The translations under genes and the position numbers were made by a program. The notes beneath the pieces were generated by a model. It was not told the DNA's origin and made no database searches. It was given only the letters and a program-made list of their open reading frames with translations. Shown here piece by piece: positions 36,027 through 43,980 of a DNA stretch of 64,000 nucleotides. The stretch spans positions 1,116,001 to 1,180,000 of the forward strand of contig CBDCUQ010000004.1 of assembly GCA_965222835.1 (NCBI GenBank), in the 5' to 3' direction. The DNA is from CBDCUQ01 sp965222835 (GTDB lineage: Bacteria > Pseudomonadota > Alphaproteobacteria > Rhizobiales > Hyphomicrobiaceae). The first letter of the stretch is position 1. The number at the start of each line of letters is the position of its first letter.

Positions 36027-37271
36027 ATGGCACATGCAAGTGGTACCCGTCGTGTTGTCGTGACGGGAATGGGTGTCGTTACGCCCATTGGACAAACCGT
36101 TCCGGAATTCTGGGCCGGCCTACAGGCGGGAAAGAGCGGTGTTAGCGAGCTCGGCGGTTTTCCGCTTGAAGATCTCAAAATCCTCATTGCGGCCCAGATC
36201 AAGGACTTCGATCCTAAAGCGCGGCTGAAACATTTTCAGCGTGACAAGATTATCCTGCACGCCGACCGTTACTCCTGGTTCGCGGGTGCCGCCGCTGACG
36301 AAGCGGTCAAGATGTCCGGCCTCACCGCACCCTTCGAAAATCCTTACCGTTCGGCGTGCATTATTGGCTCGGGTGCCGGTGGTCTTACCACCTATGAAAA
36401 GGCGTACCGCGATCTTTTTATCGACAACAAGCGCGCGACGCATCCGTTGACGCTGCTTCGTATCATCGGGTCTTCCGCTTCGGCACATGTTGGTATCGAA
36501 TATGGTGTGAAGGGGCCGACATTTGCGACCTGTTCAGCGTGTTCGACTGCGACGCATGCAATTGGCATCGCTAAGCAATACATCGAAAATAACCTTGTCG
36601 ACGTGGCCATTGCAGGGGCTTCGGAAGCCGTCATCAACTACGGCACCATGAAGGCCTGGCAGGCGCTGCATGTGCTTTCGCCGGAAGGCTGTTTCCCGTT
36701 TGCAAAGAAGCGCAACGGTACAGTGCTTTCGGAGGGGGCCGGTATTCTTGTGCTCGAAGAGTACGAGCATGCGAAGCGGCGCGGCGCGACAATTCTGGCG
36801 GAGCTTTGCGGTTATGGAATGACTTCGGATTCGAAGGATATGGTCAACCCGGATATTGAAGGTCCGCGCGAAGCCATGCGTCTGGCGCTGCAGGATGCGC
36901 GGTTGCCGCCGATGACCATTGACTATCTTAATGCACACGGAACCGCGACCACGATCAACGATAAGAACGAGACCAACGCTATCAAGGATTTGTTCGGCAA
37001 GCACGCTTACAAGCTGGCAGTCTCGTCGACAAAATCGATGCATGGCCATCCGCTCGGCGCGGGTGGTGGAATTGAAGCTGCGGCCTGTATCAAGGCGATG
37101 CAGGAGCAATGGGTTCCGCCTACCATCGGTCTCGACGAGCCAGACGAGGATTGCGATCTGGATTACGTGCCGAACGAGGGGCGCGCGGCGAAGGTCGGCT
37201 ATACGATGTCGAATTCCTTCGCGTTCGGCGGTCTCAATGCGGTGGTCGTGTTCGGTCCCCCGCCGGGCTAG
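36027..37271 (+). CDS. Beta-ketoacyl-ACP synthase, FabF/NodE-like
   Basis: A 414-residue condensing enzyme of the KAS II type. The nucleophile C172 is in ATCSACSTATHAIG, H304 in LNAHGTATTINDKNE, and H341 in KSMHGHPLGAGG. The FGGLNAVVVF tail is typical. It elongates acyl chains on an ACP by decarboxylative condensation with malonyl-ACP. It pairs with the preceding ACP gene, and a strong terminator follows. The start at 36027 (MAHASGTRRVVVTG) fits the family; the ribosome site (AAGAAG) is weak, consistent with translation tied to the ACP transcript. Confidence 0.92.
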   Translation: MAHASGTRRVVVTGMGVVTPIGQTVPEFWAGLQAGKSGVSELGGFPLEDLKILIAAQIKDFDPKARLKHFQRDKIILHADRYSWFAGAAADEAVKMSGLTAPFENPYRSACIIGSGAGGLTTYEKAYRDLFIDNKRATHPLTLLRIIGSSASAHVGIEYGVKGPTFATCSACSTATHAIGIAKQYIENNLVDVAIAGASEAVINYGTMKAWQALHVLSPEGCFPFAKKRNGTVLSEGAGILVLEEYEHAKRRGATILAELCGYGMTSDSKDMVNPDIEGPREAMRLALQDARLPPMTIDYLNAHGTATTINDKNETNAIKDLFGKHAYKLAVSSTKSMHGHPLGAGGGIEAAACIKAMQEQWVPPTIGLDEPDEDCDLDYVPNEGRAAKVGYTMSNSFAFGGLNAVVVFGPPPG

Positions 37272-37295
37272 TACACTCGGCCAGAGCACACGTGC

Positions 37296-37337
37296 AGCCG
37301 TCCGCCTCGGAGCACCAAGGCGGACGGCTTATTTTTT
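37296..37337 (+). terminator. Rho-independent terminator after the ketoacyl synthase gene
   Basis: AGCCGTCCGCCT and AGGCGGACGGCT form a perfect 12-base-pair GC-rich stem around a 10-base loop, followed at once by TATTTTTT. It lies 25 bases after the stop codon and closes the ACP/ketoacyl-synthase unit. Confidence 0.92.
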
Positions 37338-37354
37338 GGCGAAACTGGAACATC

Positions 37355-37864
37355 CTACTTTTGTTGCGGCTTTGCCGTGCTCAATGTGCGGACAAGGCGG
37401 ATGGCGTCACGTACGGCCGCAAGGCGGATCGCGGATCGGGGGAGGTCGCCGTATTGATGCGCCTCATGATGTGCAGCACCATCGTCGCGGGCGGTGCAGA
37501 TGTGGACGAGTCCAACGGGCTTGGCGGTGTTGCCGCCTCCTGGGCCGGCAACACCCGTAACGGCGACGGCGATTGTTGCTGCAGATTTTGTCAATGCGCC
37601 CGCTGCCATGGCGCGCGCCACGTCTTCGCTGACGGCGCCGTGGCGCGCGACGAGATCTGCGTCGACCCCGAGCATGGTTGTCTTGGCGGCGTTGGAATAG
37701 GTGACAAAGCCGCTGTCGAGCACATCCGAGGCGCCGGGGATTTCAGTTAAGAGGCCTGCGATCAATCCGCCGGTGCAGCTCTCGGCCGTGGTGAGCTTCT
37801 GTCCCTCTCGGCGCAATTGATCGATGAGGCGTTGTGCGTCGGTTATTAGATTAGGCGGAAACAA
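37355..37864 (-). CDS. pncC: CinA C-terminal-type nicotinamide-nucleotide amidohydrolase
   Basis: A 169-residue protein made only of the amidohydrolase domain. LTTAESCTGGLIAGLLTEIPGAS carries the conserved Ser and Cys near residues 28-30. FVTYSNAAKTTMLGV and AVAVTGVAGPGGG with TKPVG-like GNTAKPVGLVHI complete the signature. It deamidates NMN to NaMN in pyridine-nucleotide recycling. No N-terminal MoCF-type domain is present, so this is the stand-alone form. It lies about 100 bases downstream of the MarR gene. Confidence 0.92.
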   Translation of the reverse strand: MFPPNLITDAQRLIDQLRREGQKLTTAESCTGGLIAGLLTEIPGASDVLDSGFVTYSNAAKTTMLGVDADLVARHGAVSEDVARAMAAGALTKSAATIAVAVTGVAGPGGGNTAKPVGLVHICTARDDGAAHHEAHQYGDLPRSAIRLAAVRDAIRLVRTLSTAKPQQK

Positions 37865-37901
37865 GATGTGCGCTCCGGCAACACAGTGTGCGGGACAAGG
37901 G

Positions 37902-37932
37902 AAAGGGCGCGGTCCTTTGGACCACGCCCTTT
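37902..37932 (-). terminator. Probable terminator after the MarR gene
   Basis: AAAGGGCG[C/T]GGTCC arms form a 14-position stem with one mismatch and a short loop, followed on the minus strand by CCCTTG. The A/T ends of the stem (AAA/TTT) supply the only T-run. It lies 35 bases past the MarR stop and before the CinA-type gene. Confidence 0.6.
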
Positions 37933-37966
37933 ACTGGTAATCAAGATCGCAAAGGCCAGCAAACGA

Positions 37967-38455
37967 TCAGGCGGCGAGCAACTTCTCGGCTTGCCCCAAA
38001 AGGTCGTCGAGGATGCTGCGGCAGTCTTCACCCATCACCGATATGCTTCGGCTCTGGGCCGCCGACCAGATCGGATACGCCTCTTTCAAGACCACCTGGC
38101 CACGCGGCGTGAGGTGCAGGCCGCGTCCGCGGCGGCCGGCCGGCGGGTCCATAATGATATGGCCGAGGGCTAGCAGACGCTTCAGATTGCGCGACAGTGT
38201 GGACTTTTCGATGTCGAGTTCCTGACCGATCTCGACAGCCGTGATGCCGTCGCGGGAGGCAAGCTGGGCCAATAACGTGTACTGGCTGGCCGTGATGCCA
38301 AGTGGACGCAAAGCGTCGTCGTAGAGGCGCGTAATGATGCGCGAGAGCTGGCGCACTCGAGTCGCCAGGCATGCCGACGCAGTATCGTCGGCTATGTCAG
38401 ATATGCTGGCGGTCTGGGTGGACGGGCGCTCGAGCGTTTGTGTCATCAAGTTCAT
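37967..38455 (-). CDS. MarR-family transcriptional regulator
   Basis: 162 residues from the ATG at 38455 (MNLMTQTLERPS). The winged helix holds LGITASQYTLLAQLASRDGITAVEIGQELDIEKSTLSRNLKRLLALGHI, with the wing GRRGRGLHLTPRGQVVL. The N-terminal 30 residues are variable. Upstream in-frame ATGs (38485, 38530) would put a candidate operator inside the coding region. The effector and targets are unknown; ispDF follows behind on the same strand and the CinA gene ahead. Confidence 0.86.
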   Translation of the reverse strand: MNLMTQTLERPSTQTASISDIADDTASACLATRVRQLSRIITRLYDDALRPLGITASQYTLLAQLASRDGITAVEIGQELDIEKSTLSRNLKRLLALGHIIMDPPAGRRGRGLHLTPRGQVVLKEAYPIWSAAQSRSISVMGEDCRSILDDLLGQAEKLLAA

Positions 38456-38475
38456 GGTGTTAAGCCCCGTATGGA

Positions 38476-38489
38476 TTGTGTTCATACAA
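38476..38489 (-). promoter_or_regulatory. Possible autoregulatory operator of the MarR gene
   Basis: TTGTGTTCATACAA is an imperfect palindrome (TTGT/ACAA arms) about 20 bases upstream of the chosen MarR start, the usual place and shape for a MarR binding site. Confidence 0.3.
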
Positions 38490-38572
38490 CCACTGTGAGT
38501 TGAATGGCGCGATTCTGTTGGGCGGGTCAATCAGAACGCAGCGTACGGAGGCTTTGGCTGATGGGGCCGTGG

Positions 38573-39751
38573 CTATAGGGTCTCAGGAAGCAAGAGTGTG
38601 GCGGTGGCGAGCGCCCCCAAGCCTTCCCCGCGGCCGGTAAAGCCGAGCTCTTCCGTTGTGGTCGCCTTGAGCCCGATGCGGTCTATTGGAAGGTGCAAGA
38701 TTTCGGCGACGGCCTGGCGCATGGTGTCGCGATGAGGTCCGATTTTGGGGGCTTCGCAGAGAATCGTGATGTCGACATTTGTAATCCGTCCGCCGCGGGC
38801 GGTGACGCGCCTGGCCGCGTCGTCCAAGAACAGCCGGGAGGGGGCGCCTTTCCATTTCGGGTCGCTGGGCGGGAAATGTTGGCCGATGTCGCCGTCGCCG
38901 AGGGCCCCAAGAATGGCGTCGGTGAGGGCGTGGAGTGGTGCATCTGCATCCGAATGCCCCACCAGCGACTGGGTGTGCGCAAGCTTCACGCCGCATAGCC
39001 AGACGTGGTCCCCGGGGCCAAATTTATGCACGTCGAATCCTGAACCGACGCGTGGCGCATAAGTCCTGCCGACTATTCGTTGGGCCATGGCAAGATCCTC
39101 GGCGGTGGTCATCTTGATATTGTGTGTGCTGCCGGTGATGAGCTGTACGTCAAGGCCGGCCCATTCCGCCAATCCGGAATCATCTGTGAAATCGTTTCGG
39201 CCCTCGGCTTCTGCACGCTTGTGGGCTGCAAGGATCTCTGCAAAGTGAAAACCTTGCGGGGTTTGGGCTCGCCAAAGGCCGTTGCGCGCGATGGTTTTCT
39301 CAATGATGCCGTCACCCCGATCCATTTTGAGGGTATCAGCGACGGGAGCGGCCGCGATGGCGCCGGCTGTTGTCTCGAGGGCGTCAGCTACGCGACTGAT
39401 CGTGTCTCTATCGACAAACGGGCGCGCTGCATCGTGGATCAGGACGCAGCGCGGGCCTGTTGCAGCAAGTGCTTCGAGACCGGCGCGCACTGAGGCTTGC
39501 CGGGTTGCGCCGCCCGAGACCGGCGGTCGCAATTTACGCGTCTCCTTTGGGAGTGCATTTTCGTAGGCGTCCCTATCGTCGGGATGGATCACGACGAGGA
39601 CCTCATCTACTGCCGGATGGGAGGTGAAGGCTTCGAGGGTGTGGGTCAGTAGGGGCTGGCCACCGATTGGCGCATACTGCTTGGGACATCCGGAATCCGG
39701 GTCGGCCCGGGTTCCCCGGCCGGCGGCAACAATAAGGGCGGCGATGCTCAA
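38573..39751 (-). CDS. ispDF: Bifunctional IspD/IspF, MEP isoprenoid pathway
   Basis: A 392-residue fusion. The N-terminal cytidylyltransferase has ALIVAAGRGTRADPDSGCPKQY and VLIHDAARPFVDRD. The C-terminal MECDP synthase starts VGSGFDVHKFGPGDHVWLCGV and has LVGHSDADAPLHALTDAILGALGDGDIGQHFPPSD, the metal-binding DxH and His. It makes CDP-ME from MEP and later cyclises CDP-ME2P. The start is uncertain: TTG at 39751 gives the family length, while a TTG at 39889 would add 46 Pro-rich residues. The fused form is common in alphaproteobacteria. Confidence 0.93.
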   Translation of the reverse strand: MSIAALIVAAGRGTRADPDSGCPKQYAPIGGQPLLTHTLEAFTSHPAVDEVLVVIHPDDRDAYENALPKETRKLRPPVSGGATRQASVRAGLEALAATGPRCVLIHDAARPFVDRDTISRVADALETTAGAIAAAPVADTLKMDRGDGIIEKTIARNGLWRAQTPQGFHFAEILAAHKRAEAEGRNDFTDDSGLAEWAGLDVQLITGSTHNIKMTTAEDLAMAQRIVGRTYAPRVGSGFDVHKFGPGDHVWLCGVKLAHTQSLVGHSDADAPLHALTDAILGALGDGDIGQHFPPSDPKWKGAPSRLFLDDAARRVTARGGRITNVDITILCEAPKIGPHRDTMRQAVAEILHLPIDRIGLKATTTEELGFTGRGEGLGALATATLLLPETL

Positions 39752-39945
39752 GACGGATATCGGCTCCAGGCTGGGGGGTGGAGGTCGGGGCGCGCCAAAT
39801 TGTCTAGTCAAGCCGGAAAGCCAGGGCAAATCCTGGGGCGCGCTCTCTGCGGGCTTGCGTATCACAAGAGATCGGCCTAGTCTGCTCAAACTACGAGCAG
39901 ACTAGTATATTGCCTGAAAAATGGGCAATTGAGGGAACCAGCCGT

Positions 39946-40938
39946 ATGTCGGGTCTCACGCTTGGACCTCACAAACTGAGAAATTGCGTCTTTCTGGCGC
40001 CCATGACCGGGGTCAGCGATCTCCCCTTTCGGCGGCTGGTCCACGGATTTGGGGCCGGTCTCGTCGTATCCGAGATGGTGGCGAGCAAAGAGCTGGTTAG
40101 ACAGCGCCCCGATGTGGTTCGGCGTGCTGAGGGTTCAGAACTCGATCTGTTTGTCGTGCAGCTGGTGGGATGTGACGCCAGATGGATGGGGGAAGGTGCC
40201 CGTATTGCGGAAGCGAATGGCGCGGATGTCATCGACATCAATATGGGTTGCCCGAACCGAGAGGTCACCGGCAAGCAATCCGGAAGCGCACTGATGCGCG
40301 ATCTCGATCATGCGCTGTCGCTCGTCGACGCCGTTGTTGGCGCCGTTCGGGTTCCTGTGACGCTGAAGATGCGTCTCGGTTGGGACGACACATCGCGGAA
40401 TGCGCCTGAGCTTGCGCGCCGTGCCGAGGCTGCCGGCGTTCAGCTCGTTACCGTGCACGGGCGTACTCGACAGCAGTTCTTCAAAGGCGAGGCCGATTGG
40501 TCTGCGGTGCGATCTGTCAAAGAGAGGGTTTCGATCCCCGTCATCGTGAACGGCGATATTCGTACGCCGCAGGATGCTTCGGAGGCGTTGGCGCGCTCAG
40601 GTGCCGATGGCGTCATGGTCGGCCGCGGTGCTTATGGCGCGCCCTGGCAGCCAGGACGTATTGCAACGTATCTGGAGACAGGATCGGACTTAGGCCCCCC
40701 CGACCTTGCGGTGCAGGCGCGCATTGCCAAAGCGCATGTCGAATCCATGCTTGCTTATTATGGCGAATACCTCGGCCTCAGGAACGCGCGCAAGCACATA
40801 GGCTGGTATATCGAGTCGAGCGGACGTCGCGGGGACGAAGCTAAAGCTTGGCGGCGACGCATTTGCACGGAGGATGATCCTGTTCGTGCGTTGTCTGGAC
40901 TTGAGGCGTTCTTCAGTGAAACTCTGGAGGCCGCATGA
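39946..40938 (+). CDS. dusB: tRNA-dihydrouridine synthase DusB (NifR3)
   Basis: A 330-residue FMN enzyme. Signature stretches are FLAPMTGVSDLPFRRL, VVQLVGCDARWMGEGARIAEANGADVIDINMGCPNREVTG with the catalytic Cys in GCPNRE, LKMRLGWD, TVHGRTRQQFFKGEADW, and VNGDIRTPQDASEAL. It reduces uridines in the tRNA D arm. The ATG at 39946 follows GAGGG. As nifR3 in rhizobia it heads the operon with ntrB and ntrC; the ntrB ATG overlaps its stop by four bases. Confidence 0.95.
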   Translation: MSGLTLGPHKLRNCVFLAPMTGVSDLPFRRLVHGFGAGLVVSEMVASKELVRQRPDVVRRAEGSELDLFVVQLVGCDARWMGEGARIAEANGADVIDINMGCPNREVTGKQSGSALMRDLDHALSLVDAVVGAVRVPVTLKMRLGWDDTSRNAPELARRAEAAGVQLVTVHGRTRQQFFKGEADWSAVRSVKERVSIPVIVNGDIRTPQDASEALARSGADGVMVGRGAYGAPWQPGRIATYLETGSDLGPPDLAVQARIAKAHVESMLAYYGEYLGLRNARKHIGWYIESSGRRGDEAKAWRRRICTEDDPVRALSGLEAFFSETLEAA

Positions 40939-42086
40939 GCCGGGCCGCAGTCAGAAAAACGAGGAACTCGGCGCTGCGCCGGCCTGTCGAGCACGACCTG
41001 CTTCTGGCGGCTCTGCCACATCCCATCCTCGTGCTTAATCCCGAATTGGGGATTGTTTACGCCAACGCTGCTGCCGAGAGCTTTCTGTCGACGAGTGTTG
41101 CCGTTCTGAAGCGCGGAACGCTTGCGGACGTCGTGGCATTCGGGTGCCCGATGCTGGCACTGGTGGAGCAAGTGGCCGCAACAGGGTCGACCGTCAATGA
41201 GTACGGCATCGAGATGGCAAGTCCGAAGTTCGGCGCCCCGAAGCTGATCGATGTCTACGCCGGACCGTTTCCAGATAATCCCGGTTACATCATTCTGATG
41301 ATGCAGCAGCGCACGATGGCTCAGATGATCGAGCGGCAGCTGACGCACAGAGCGGCGGCGCGATCGGTCTCCGGTATGGCCGCTGTTTTGGCTCACGAGA
41401 TCAAAAATCCGCTGTCGGGGATCCGTGGTGCGGCGCAGCTTCTCGAACAGGGTCTCACTGATGAGGATCGCGCACTCACGCAGCTGATTTGCACGGAGAC
41501 GGAGCGAATCCGTAATCTCGTTGATCGCATGGAAGTGTTTGGTGACGAGCGTCCCCTCTCCAAGCAACCGACCAACATCCACGATGTTCTCGATCATGTT
41601 GGACGGCTCGCCGAGACCGGGTTTGGGCGCGGCACCCGCTTTATTTCGGATTATGATCCGTCGCTGCCTCCCGTTCCCGCAAACCGCGACAAGCTGGTCC
41701 AAGCGTTTCTCAATCTCGTAAAGAATTCGGTCGAGGCGATCGGCGACGATCGCGAGCAGGGCCGTATCATCATGCAAACCGCTTTCCGGCCCGGTGTGCG
41801 TCTCTCGGTGCCTGGTTCGGATGCTCGGATCAGTCTGCCTCTTATGATTCAGATCGAGGACAACGGGCCGGGTGTTCCCGAGCCGATGAAGGAGCATCTG
41901 TTTGATCCGTTCGTCACAACCAAACGGGCGGGCCAGGGGCTGGGTCTGTCTCTTGTCGCAAAAATCATCGGCGACCATGGCGGCATTATTGAGTGTGAGA
42001 GCGAGCCGAAGCGGACCGTATTTCGCGTGCTCTTGCCATTGCAGGGACGGATGGCGTCGCGCGGCGCCGAGGTTGAGAGGAGCTAG
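40935..42086 (+). CDS. ntrB: Nitrogen regulation sensor kinase NtrB
   Basis: A 383-residue soluble histidine kinase. The N-terminal PAS-like domain (20-130) is followed by HisKA with H154 in VLAHEIKNPLSGIRGAAQLL. The N box is QAFLNLVKNSVEAI, with G1 IEDNGPGVPE and G2 GQGLGLSLVAKII. It phosphorylates or dephosphorylates NtrC according to the PII state, a readout of cell nitrogen. It overlaps dusB by ATGA and precedes ntrC by 12 bases. Confidence 0.96.
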   Translation: MSRAAVRKTRNSALRRPVEHDLLLAALPHPILVLNPELGIVYANAAAESFLSTSVAVLKRGTLADVVAFGCPMLALVEQVAATGSTVNEYGIEMASPKFGAPKLIDVYAGPFPDNPGYIILMMQQRTMAQMIERQLTHRAAARSVSGMAAVLAHEIKNPLSGIRGAAQLLEQGLTDEDRALTQLICTETERIRNLVDRMEVFGDERPLSKQPTNIHDVLDHVGRLAETGFGRGTRFISDYDPSLPPVPANRDKLVQAFLNLVKNSVEAIGDDREQGRIIMQTAFRPGVRLSVPGSDARISLPLMIQIEDNGPGVPEPMKEHLFDPFVTTKRAGQGLGLSLVAKIIGDHGGIIECESEPKRTVFRVLLPLQGRMASRGAEVERS

Positions 42087-42098
42087 CGGAGAAAGATA

Positions 42099-43544
42099 AT
42101 GGCACGCGGGACCATTCTCATCGCTGACGATGATACGGCCATCCGTACGGTCTTGAATCAGGCGCTGGCGCGGGCGGGCTATGCGCCGCGGGCCACGGGG
42201 AACGCGGCGACGCTCTGGCGGTGGGTGAGCCAGGGTGAAGGCGATGTGGTGCTGACCGACGTCGTGATGCCGGACGAGAACGCGTTCGATCTCATCCCTC
42301 GCATCAAGAAGCTGCGTCCCGAGCTACCGATTATTGTGATGAGTGCGCAGAACACGCTGATGACGGCGCTTACTGCTGCGGAGAAAGGCGCCTATGAATA
42401 TCTACCGAAGCCGTTCGATCTTTCAGAAGTGGTTTCACTTGTCGGGCGTGCTCTGACTGGGCCGGGGCGGAAGCCTCGTGCCGACCATGCCGACGGCGAC
42501 AATGAGGAATTGCCACTCATCGGCCGTTCGGCTGCGATGCAGGAGATCTACCGGGCGTTAGCGCGTCTCACGCAAACCGAACTTACGGTGATGATCACGG
42601 GGGAGAGCGGGACCGGAAAGGAGCTGGTGGCGCGGGTTCTGCATGATCACGGCAAACGCAAGGTGGGGCCGTTTGTTGCCATCAACATGGCCGCCATTCC
42701 CAGAGAGCTGATTGAGAGTGAACTCTTCGGACACGAAAAAGGGGCCTTTACGGGCGCACAGATGCGCACGCAAGGGCGCTTTGAGCAGGCGGAAGGCGGC
42801 ACGCTCTTTCTGGACGAGATTGGAGACATGCCGCTTGAAGCTCAGACACGGCTTTTGCGCGTGCTTCAGCAGGGAGAGTACACGACGGTCGGTGGGCGCA
42901 CCCCGATTAAGACGAATGTTCGGATCATTGCCGCGACGCATCGCGATCTCAAAACGCAAATCCAACAAGGTCTGTTCCGAGAGGACCTTTATTACCGCCT
43001 GAACGTTGTGCCCTTGCGGATTCCACCGTTGCGCGAACGTGTCGAAGATATTGGCGATTTGGTGCGCCACTTTCTTCGTCTTGCTTCACGTGAGGGGCTT
43101 GGGCAGAAGGCCATCGAGACGGCTGCGATCGAACGGCTCAAAGGCCATCCCTGGCCCGGGAATGTTCGCGAACTTGAGAATTTCGTGCGACGGATCGCGG
43201 CCCTGCATACGGAAGAAACCATAACGGATGCGATCATCGAGCACGAGCTTGCCGAATCCAGCGTGTCCAAATCGCCGGCATCACAGAGTGAAGCCAAGGA
43301 CCTTTCGGAGTTGGTTGAACGGTATTTCGCCGACTATTTTGCGAGTTTCGGAACATCGTTGCCACCGCCTGGTCTTTATGACCGGGTGCTCCGTGATGTT
43401 GAGCGTCCGTTGTTTTCAGCGGCCCTGGCCGCGACGCGCGGCAACCAGATTCGTGCGGCGGAGCTTTTGGGTCTCAACCGAAATACTCTTCGCAGCCGCA
43501 TTCGCGATCTCGAAATCAGGGTTTTTCGCTCACCACTCACTTGA
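42099..43544 (+). CDS. ntrC: Nitrogen regulator NtrC (sigma54 activator)
   Basis: A 481-residue regulator. The receiver has D54 in VVLTDVVMPDENAF, the AAA+ domain has Walker A GESGTGKE, and the sigma54-contact motif GAFTGA is in GHEKGAFTGAQMRTQ. Walker B is GTLFLDEIGDMP, and the Fis-type helix-turn-helix is near the C-terminus (RAAELLGLNRNTLRSRIRDL). Once phosphorylated by NtrB it activates sigma54 promoters of nitrogen-scavenging genes. All key residues are present, in contrast to NtrX below. Confidence 0.97.
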   Translation: MARGTILIADDDTAIRTVLNQALARAGYAPRATGNAATLWRWVSQGEGDVVLTDVVMPDENAFDLIPRIKKLRPELPIIVMSAQNTLMTALTAAEKGAYEYLPKPFDLSEVVSLVGRALTGPGRKPRADHADGDNEELPLIGRSAAMQEIYRALARLTQTELTVMITGESGTGKELVARVLHDHGKRKVGPFVAINMAAIPRELIESELFGHEKGAFTGAQMRTQGRFEQAEGGTLFLDEIGDMPLEAQTRLLRVLQQGEYTTVGGRTPIKTNVRIIAATHRDLKTQIQQGLFREDLYYRLNVVPLRIPPLRERVEDIGDLVRHFLRLASREGLGQKAIETAAIERLKGHPWPGNVRELENFVRRIAALHTEETITDAIIEHELAESSVSKSPASQSEAKDLSELVERYFADYFASFGTSLPPPGLYDRVLRDVERPLFSAALAATRGNQIRAAELLGLNRNTLRSRIRDLEIRVFRSPLT

Positions 43545-43582
43545 CCGAAGCAAACACGGTCCAGGTGGTGGCGTCTCCCTAA

Positions 43583-43597
43583 GGTGCGTTTGGCACC
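43583..43597. repeat. Short inverted repeat, copy A (GGTGC-N5-GCACC)
   Basis: GGTGC and GCACC with a five-base spacer lie 38 bases after ntrC. The 14 bases from 43583 recur with one change at 43739. It is too short to be a convincing terminator. Confidence 0.4.
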
Positions 43598-43738
43598 GGA
43601 AGCTTATGGCTCTGCGCCAAGTGAAGTGGGTCGGTTACGAGGCCCTGGCTTCGGCTGGGTCGTCCGCGCTCTTCCCGATTGCCTTCTGAGACCCCAGCGG
43701 CTTTCCCGTGGGTCCAGCCCTACAGGGTGTTCTCCTTT

Positions 43739-43752
43739 GGTGCGTTAGGCAC
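43739..43752. repeat. Short inverted repeat, copy B
   Basis: GGTGCGTTAGGCAC matches copy A at 13 of 14 bases and lies about 230 bases upstream of ntrY. Confidence 0.4.
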
Positions 43753-43858
43753 AATAGGCGTGCATGAAGGCCACAATTTTGCCCTTGCAGTGGTTTTTGT
43801 CGCTAGAATGTCACGGTCTGGGTCTGTAGGTGTGCCTCTACGGCTGCACAATCCGGCT

Positions 43859-43873
43859 GCAACAACGTGTTGC
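43859..43873. promoter_or_regulatory. Palindrome upstream of ntrY
   Basis: GCAACA-ACG-TGTTGC, followed immediately by an overlapping GTTGC/GCAAC pair, lies 108-122 bases before the ntrY start. This is a plausible operator, but the cognate regulator is unknown. Confidence 0.35.
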
Positions 43874-43980
43874 TTTCGCAACAATATTAGCTGGGAACGG
43901 ACGAAGGGCCATGCGCCATCCAAGGTCTGTCTACGTATCAATTCGTCGCCCTCTTGCGGGGCTTTGTTGAGAGGATCGGC

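Larger units (their letters stand above)
43545..43980. other. Intergenic region between ntrC and ntrY
   Basis: 436 bases. It carries a repeated short inverted repeat (GGTGCGTT[T/A]GGCAC at 43583 and 43739), the first possibly the ntrC transcript end, and a GCAACA-ACG-TGTTGC palindrome at 43859-43873 ahead of ntrY. The ntrY promoter must lie here; no gene is visible. Confidence 0.5.

Noticed and set aside
40758..41978. A 406-codon minus-strand ORF across dusB and ntrB
   Set aside because: It lies opposite the catalytic regions of dusB and ntrB, has no ribosome site at its start and reads as His/Arg-rich noise.
43545..43980. Sigma54 promoter or NtrC box before ntrY
   Set aside because: GG-N10-GC spacing is not met at the candidate GGCAC sites, and the GGTGC/GCACC order is the reverse of the NtrC consensus.
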